This document shows, in pieces, positions 13,274 to 17,165 of a stretch of 17,165 nt of DNA. Made by a program: the position numbers and the translations under genes. A model generated the notes under the pieces. That model worked only from the letters and a program-made list of their open reading frames with translations. It ran no database searches and was not told the origin of the DNA. Source of the stretch: Parvibaculum sp. (GTDB lineage Bacteria > Pseudomonadota > Alphaproteobacteria > Parvibaculales > Parvibaculaceae); contig JAGUWA010000066.1 of assembly GCA_020062605.1 (NCBI GenBank), positions 1 to 17,165 on the forward strand, given 5' to 3'. Each line of letters begins with the position of its first letter. The first letter of the stretch is position 1.

Positions 13274-13362
13274 TTGTTTATCGGCCAATGTTTATCGACT
13301 GAAATTTGATCGAGACGCGCGGCCGCCAGCAGGCATTCGCCGCCGCGCAGAAAGGCAAGACA

Positions 13363-13794
13363 ATGGCAGCAGCACAGAACGGCGACCGCGTGAGGGTTCA
13401 CTACACCGGCAAGCTGAACGACGGCACCGTCTTCGACACGAGCCGCGAAGGAGACCCGATCGAATTCGCCATCGGCAGCCAGATGGTGATTGCCGGATTC
13501 GAAAACGCGGTCCTCGGCATGGAACCCGGCGACAGCAAGAGCTTCACGGTGGCCTCCGCGGAAGCTTACGGCGAACACGATCCGCGCCTCGTGCAGGACG
13601 TTCCCCGCAGCGAACTTCCGCCGGAACTCGAACCGCAGCCGGGCATGCGTCTGTCCGCGACGGGGCGCGACGGCCGCGAAATCGGGCTCGTCATTACGGA
13701 AGTGAACGACAGCGCGGTGCGCCTCGATGCGAACCACCCGCTGGCGGGCGAAGACCTGACATTCGAGATTCAACTCGTCGAAATCGCCGCCTGA
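13363..13794 (+). CDS. SlyD-like FKBP-type peptidyl-prolyl cis-trans isomerase
   Basis: The product is 143 residues from the ATG at 13363, with AAGG about 8 bases upstream; the longer frame to 13306 adds unrelated residues. The FKBP core is clear: VRVHYTGKLNDGTVFDTS at the N-terminus and PIEFAIGSQMVIAGFENAV in the middle, with VLGMEPGDSKSF following. An inserted segment at about residues 70-120 (EAYGEHDPRLVQDVPRSELP onwards) is the insert-in-flap domain that marks SlyD-type FKBPs and gives chaperone activity. The His-rich metal-binding tail of Escherichia coli SlyD is missing. The protein has no signal peptide, so it catalyses proline isomerisation in the cytosol during folding. It converges with the next gene, leaving only 4 bases between stops. 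Confidence 0.92.
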   Translation: MAAAQNGDRVRVHYTGKLNDGTVFDTSREGDPIEFAIGSQMVIAGFENAVLGMEPGDSKSFTVASAEAYGEHDPRLVQDVPRSELPPELEPQPGMRLSATGRDGREIGLVITEVNDSAVRLDANHPLAGEDLTFEIQLVEIAA

Positions 13795-13798
13795 GGTC

Positions 13799-14974
13799 TC
13801 ACGGCCGTGCGAGCGGCAGGCGGTGTTTCTCCACCGTCTCCGCCGCAATCGGCAACGCGTCGGGTTCGAAGTCCGACACCGTCTCTTCCTCGCCTCCCGG
13901 GCGAGGCAACGGAATGGGTGCGCCGGGCACTACCGCTGGCTCGTCTTTCGCTTCCACCGCAGGAACGGAAGACATTTCCCCCGCCTCGCCTTCGACCACG
14001 ATCTCTGGCTCCCGTTCGGCTTCGATGACATCGGGCTCCGCATCGGGCCCGGCGATCTCGCGCATGATCGCATCCGCCCGCCGCCAACGCAGGATGAGCG
14101 GTGAACCCAGCGCACTCACGTCTGCACAGCGCGCCGCGCCCGTCTCCCCGCGATCGCAAAGCACCGTCGCCCGGATGAGTTCGAGCTGGAACTGCGAACG
14201 CCTTAGGAACTCCGAAAAGAGCCCGCCCTTCTTCGCTCGCTCGACGGCACGAAGATAGACCTCGCAAGCGATCTGCTGTCGCTCCTGCATATCGGCAAGC
14301 CGCCGCGCAGCGATCGACCCCTCCTCGGGCGCCGCTTCGCAGATGCGCCACATGAGTTCCGCAGTCGCGTGATCGTAGAGGAGGATGAGGGCGCGTTGCG
14401 GTTCGGGCAGTCCCGCATAGAGCCGCGCCGTGTCGCGAGGCGACCAGCCGCGAAAACCGTCGATGAAATCGAGAATGTCGACAGGTTCATCCGGTGCAAC
14501 CTTGTAGCGCGGATTTGTCTCCTCGGTGAGGGTCGGGCGTACGCCACGCTTCAGGAAGGAGTATTCGCTAGCGCGTCCGAGATCGGGTTGGCCTTCGGCC
14601 GTCGCCGGAATGAAAAGAAGCTGCAGGCCGAGCGGGCGCTCCTCGACATGAAAGAAGGCATCGCGTTGCCCGCCTCTCGCGCTGAGTGCGCCTTGCGCGG
14701 TTCCCGACTGGACATCCTCGCGCTCCCCGTTGAGCGTGTAGACAGCCCCGCCCTGCAAACTCAGGCTGCCGACCACCCGCCGCTCGATCTGCGATAGCGT
14801 AAGCGACATGCCGGCAGCGTCGCCGATACCGTCATACCCGCCACTGAAGGTCGCCGCGAGAAGCGACTGCGGAAAGACGATGGCGGCCATGCCAAGCAAA
14901 AGCAGCGCGGACAGCGCCCGCACTGCTTCCATCATGTCGAATGCCGCGTATCGCGCAGCCAGCCCCCGCATCAT
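13799..14974 (-). CDS. Secreted protein of unknown function
   Basis: The product is 391 residues. The start at 14974 follows AGGA; ATGs at 14971 and 14935 are alternatives. A hydrophobic stretch (SALLLLGMAAIVFPQSLLAA) looks like a signal peptide cleaved near residue 41, so the protein is probably periplasmic. Residues about 42-140 are rich in Gly and beta-type sequence (FSGGYDGIGDAAG onwards). Residues about 150-300 are helical and contain four Cys. The last 80 residues are Glu/Pro-rich and disordered-looking. I recognise no family and give no function. It follows the crotonase gene by 36 bases on the same strand, so they probably share a transcript, which is an odd pairing. The gene converges tightly with the FKBP gene. 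Confidence 0.8.
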   Translation of the reverse strand: MMRGLAARYAAFDMMEAVRALSALLLLGMAAIVFPQSLLAATFSGGYDGIGDAAGMSLTLSQIERRVVGSLSLQGGAVYTLNGEREDVQSGTAQGALSARGGQRDAFFHVEERPLGLQLLFIPATAEGQPDLGRASEYSFLKRGVRPTLTEETNPRYKVAPDEPVDILDFIDGFRGWSPRDTARLYAGLPEPQRALILLYDHATAELMWRICEAAPEEGSIAARRLADMQERQQIACEVYLRAVERAKKGGLFSEFLRRSQFQLELIRATVLCDRGETGAARCADVSALGSPLILRWRRADAIMREIAGPDAEPDVIEAEREPEIVVEGEAGEMSSVPAVEAKDEPAVVPGAPIPLPRPGGEEETVSDFEPDALPIAAETVEKHRLPLARP

Positions 14975-15010
14975 CCGTCCTGCTTTCTCCGACCCCGGAG
15001 ACGCGGCGGA

Positions 15011-15835
15011 TTACCTGCCCTTGAAGTCGGGCTGCCGCTTCTCCACGTAGGCCATCATGCCCTCTTTTATGTCTTCCGTCCGCATCAGCGGCAGAAGCTG
15101 CAGATAGACATGATGCACATGCTCGGGGAAAGGCTCGTTAAGCCCCATGCGCATCATGCGTTTCGCCGCGCGAACGGCAAGCGGCGCGTTGGCCGCGATC
15201 TCGGCCGCGAGCGCACGGGCGCGCGGCATCAGTTCCTCATCGGCGACAACTTCGGATGCGAGCCCCCAGGCGACGCTTTCGTCGGCGGAAAGCGTGCGGC
15301 CGGTAAAAATCAGTTCCGCCGCTTTCGACCAGCCGATAAGCCTCGGCAGATACCACGTGCCGCCCGATTCGGGCAGCAGGCCGCGCTTGCAGAATGCGGC
15401 CGCGAGTTTGGCCGACTTGCCCATGATGCGGATGTCGCAGCCGAGTGCCGTGTCCATGCCATAGCCGGCAGCGCCGCCATTCACGGCACAGATAATCGGC
15501 GTCTCCATTTCCTGAAGCACCGTCGGCGGCGTGTTCTTGAGGTCGATGCTGGTCGACGTAACGCCGCCGCTCGAGCCGATCGAGAGCCCGGCTCCCTGCG
15601 TCTGGGCCCGAAGATCGAGGCCCGCGCAGAAAGCGCGGCCCGCACCTGTAAGGATCACGCAGCGCACTTCCGGGTCAGCATCCGCTTCCTGCAGGCGCTT
15701 CGTGAGCTGGTTCAGCATCGGACCGGAAATCGTATTCATACGATCGGGCGCATTGAGCGTGATCGTCGCGATACGGTCGGCAACATCGTAGAGAACTTCC
15801 TGTGCATCCTGCTGCACGGCCTTGGCCTGGCTCAT
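15011..15835 (-). CDS. Crotonase-family enoyl-CoA hydratase/isomerase (PaaG-like)
   Basis: The product is 274 residues from the ATG at 15835, which has AGGGAGG 5 bases upstream. The family core is present: RAFCAGLDLRAQ at about residues 67-78 and NGGAAGYGMDTALGCDIRI at 119-137. At the first acid position this protein has Asp128 in place of Glu, and at the second it has no acid (FCKRGLLPESGG at 148-159). That pattern resembles ring-opening or isomerase-type members such as PaaG more than simple hydratases. The C-terminal VEKRQPDFKGR closes the family fold. It is cytosolic, with an acyl-CoA substrate that is unknown. It is the first gene of a likely pair with the unknown secreted protein. Confidence 0.9.
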   Translation of the reverse strand: MSQAKAVQQDAQEVLYDVADRIATITLNAPDRMNTISGPMLNQLTKRLQEADADPEVRCVILTGAGRAFCAGLDLRAQTQGAGLSIGSSGGVTSTSIDLKNTPPTVLQEMETPIICAVNGGAAGYGMDTALGCDIRIMGKSAKLAAAFCKRGLLPESGGTWYLPRLIGWSKAAELIFTGRTLSADESVAWGLASEVVADEELMPRARALAAEIAANAPLAVRAAKRMMRMGLNEPFPEHVHHVYLQLLPLMRTEDIKEGMMAYVEKRQPDFKGR

Positions 15836-15901
15836 GTCATCCTCCCTGGCGGAATGGCGTTTCGTGTTATGCGCGGTTGGCCGGGACTTTATTCTATAAA
15901 A

Positions 15902-16369
15902 TCAGCCGCAAGTAGCCTCCCCGCCCTCCCCGAACCAGGGATGGCGGACAAAGTCCCCCTCCGCGATCCCGAGACGTCGCGTCAGCCCGCCCTTCACTTC
16001 GAGAACACCGTTCACGGGCACGCCCGAGTCGTGGACATCCAGCGTCTCCGGCACCGTCATCTCGGCGATCCGGGCAATACGCCCGTCCGCCTCTATGAAA
16101 ATCATGTCGAGGGGGATGTAGGTATTCATCATCCAGAAATGCGCCGGCGCGCAGGCCGCATAGAAGAAGAGCATGCCGCCGTCCTCGGCGAGCTCCTCCC
16201 GGTACATGAGACCCCTTCGCTGCTCGTCCGGCGTCAGCGCCAGCTCGACGGTAAAGCGGTGCACGGCCCCTTCTTGCGTCTCGACGGAGAGTTCACGCTC
16301 ATCCGCCTGCGCACAGGCCCCAAAGAGAAAAAGCAGCGCAAGCGAAGCGGACGCAAACAGCCTCCGCAT
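15902..16369 (-). CDS. DUF192 exported protein
   Basis: The product is 155 residues from the ATG at 16369. The N-terminus MRRLFASASLALLFLFGACAQA is a signal peptide; cleavage after AQA at about residue 22 or lipidation of the Cys in FGAC are both possible, the first preferred because Phe is unusual in a lipobox. The DUF192 core is plain: RRGLMYREELAEDGGMLFFY, the FWMMNTYIPLDMIFIEADGRI segment (cited in part) and VLEVKGGLTRRLGI. The function of the family is unknown. The start codon overlaps the stop codon of the gamma-carbonic-anhydrase gene by one base (TGATG), which indicates translational coupling. A Cys at position 154 is next to the C-terminus. Confidence 0.93.
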   Translation of the reverse strand: MRRLFASASLALLFLFGACAQADERELSVETQEGAVHRFTVELALTPDEQRRGLMYREELAEDGGMLFFYAACAPAHFWMMNTYIPLDMIFIEADGRIARIAEMTVPETLDVHDSGVPVNGVLEVKGGLTRRLGIAEGDFVRHPWFGEGGEATCG

Positions 16370-16899
16370 CAGTCGACCCGCTTCATCTCGCGCGCATAAC
16401 GCTGCCAGTTGTGGACATAGTGATCGGCGGAAAGCCGCAGCGCCTCGGCGGTCTCCTTGTCGAGCGTGCGAATGACCTTTCCGGGCGAGCCGAGCACCAT
16501 AGAGTAGTCCGGTATCTCCTTGTTCTCGGAGATCAGCGTATTTGCGCCGATGAGGCAGCCTTTTCCGATCTTCGTATTGTTGAGGATGATGCTGCCGATG
16601 CCGACAAGGCTCCCCTCGCCGATCGTGCAGCCATGCAGCATCACCATATGGCCGATGGTCACGTTCGCGCCGATGGTGAGCGGCGATCCGGGGTCGGTAT
16701 GCAACACCGATCCGTCCTGCACATTGGAATTCTCGCCGATGGTGATGAGTTCGTTGTCGCCGCGCAGCACGGCGCCGAACCAGACGCTCGCGTTCTTCTC
16801 GAGCTTCACATTGCCCATGACTTCCGCATTGGGTGCGATCCAGTATTCGCCTTCCGCGGGCAGGATCGGCTTCTTGTCGCCAAGGGCATAAACGGGCAT
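16369..16899 (-). CDS. Gamma-class carbonic anhydrase-like protein
   Basis: The product is 176 residues from the ATG at 16899, with AGGAGG upstream. It is made of left-handed beta-helix hexapeptide repeats (IGENSNV, IGANVTI, IGEGSLV, IGKGCLI). The three metal-binding histidines are at 67 (SVLH), 84 (IGH) and 89 (LHG), and the active-site set Arg46, Asp48, Gln61 and Asp62 is kept (VLRGDN and NVQDGS). The family (YrdA/CaiE/PaaY-like) forms trimers binding zinc, iron or cobalt. Many members lack strong carbonic anhydrase activity, and some are thioesterases acting on CoA-linked intermediates, so the reaction is uncertain. It is cytosolic and first in a coupled pair with the DUF192 gene. Confidence 0.93.
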   Translation of the reverse strand: MPVYALGDKKPILPAEGEYWIAPNAEVMGNVKLEKNASVWFGAVLRGDNELITIGENSNVQDGSVLHTDPGSPLTIGANVTIGHMVMLHGCTIGEGSLVGIGSIILNNTKIGKGCLIGANTLISENKEIPDYSMVLGSPGKVIRTLDKETAEALRLSADHYVHNWQRYAREMKRVD

Positions 16900-17052
16900 C
16901 TCGAATTCCTCCTCGAACGGGTCGCTTTTGCCGGACTATGGCACGGGTCGCGCGGCGATACGAGACTTGCGGAGGAGCCCGGAAACAGGCTGTCATCGCT
17001 CCGTCAAACCCGCTGCATAGGCTGGCGGCGGCAACAAGAGGAGCGGCGGCAA

Positions 17053-17165
17053 ATGACGGGGCGGAAATCCTTCGGCGAGGAACTGGAAGCGGCCGACGAC
17101 GCACCGGTCGCCCGCGAGACGTCGCCCTCCCTCGCCACCCTCTGGCAGCGGCGCCTCGCGCGCCG
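17053..17165 (+). CDS. Start of an unknown gene, cut by the right edge
   Basis: The ATG at 17053 follows GAGGAG at 9 bases and opens a frame of 37 codons to the end of the window, beginning MTGRKSFGEELEAADDAP. The frame has GC-rich codon use like its neighbours. It is divergent from the gamma-carbonic-anhydrase gene, with a 153-base gap. Too little is visible to assign a family. Confidence 0.55.
   Translation, partial: MTGRKSFGEELEAADDAPVARETSPSLATLWQRRLAR

Noticed and set aside
15110..16399. A 429-codon plus-strand open frame
   Set aside because: It covers the crotonase and DUF192 genes in antisense, and has no family features or ribosome-binding site.
16939..16956. TGGCACG followed by GG-N10-GC spacing upstream of the right-edge gene
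   Set aside because: The -24 part is perfect, but the -12 part (GCGCG) keeps only the GC, so I do not call it a sigma-54 promoter.
16370..17104. Upstream extension of the DUF192 frame
   Set aside because: It overlaps the gamma-carbonic-anhydrase gene in another frame; the one-base TGATG overlap and the signal peptide define the true start at 16369.

Overview
This window looks like chromosomal DNA from a GC-rich alphaproteobacterium. Evidence for this includes proteins with an alphaproteobacterial flavour (a PAS_5-type protein, a bacterial transglutaminase-like cysteine peptidase, DUF2147 proteins, a CsgG/HfaB-like lipoprotein) and several acyl-CoA or alcohol metabolism genes. The content is reminiscent of Parvibaculum-type organisms, but that is an impression and not a sequence match. 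I saw no rRNA, tRNA, CRISPR array, insertion sequence or phage gene.

Layout. Positions 1-1137 (minus) hold a 2-hydroxychromene-2-carboxylate isomerase-like gene translationally overlapping a rhomboid protease gene that runs off the left edge. At 1504-2568 (plus) is a CsgG/HfaB-family outer-membrane lipoprotein gene preceded by a near-consensus sigma-54 (-24/-12) promoter. At 2789-3106 (minus) is a small multidrug resistance (Gdx/SugE-type) exporter gene, with two ACGG-loop hairpins upstream that match a guanidine-II (mini-ykkC) riboswitch. At 3337-4357 (plus) are two tandem secreted DUF2147 proteins, each preceded by the same long palindromic operator. At 4637-5626 (minus) is a secreted protein with an alternating Asn-X tract of about 70 residues. 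The 5627-6124 gap carries sigma-54-like elements facing both ways and a perfect palindrome. It leads into a PAS-domain gene (6125-6799) whose Shine-Dalgarno is inside a hairpin.

Further right are a GMC oxidoreductase (6870-8516, minus), a tandem PilZ protein (8857-9456), a crotonase (9548-10255), a LapG-like cysteine peptidase lipoprotein (10565-11356) and a CaiD-like crotonase (11454-12227, minus). Then come a GYF_2 protein with a SinR/Cas2-like C-terminus (12396-13154), a SlyD-like FKBP (13363-13794), a minus-strand pair of crotonase plus unknown secreted protein (13799-15835), a gamma-carbonic-anhydrase-like/DUF192 overlapping pair (15902-16899, minus), and the start of an unknown plus-strand gene at the right edge.

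How genes may work together. The most interesting reading is that the CsgG-like channel and the secreted Asn-rich protein form a secretion-channel/fibre-subunit pair, co-controlled by sigma-54. A PilZ protein and a LapG-like peptidase, two families linked to c-di-GMP and surface adhesion, lie in the same window. The linkage is inference; the promoters, signal peptides and repeat tract are directly visible. The three crotonases, GMC oxidoreductase and isomerase suggest catabolism of fatty, aromatic or alcohol substrates but do not form one obvious operon.
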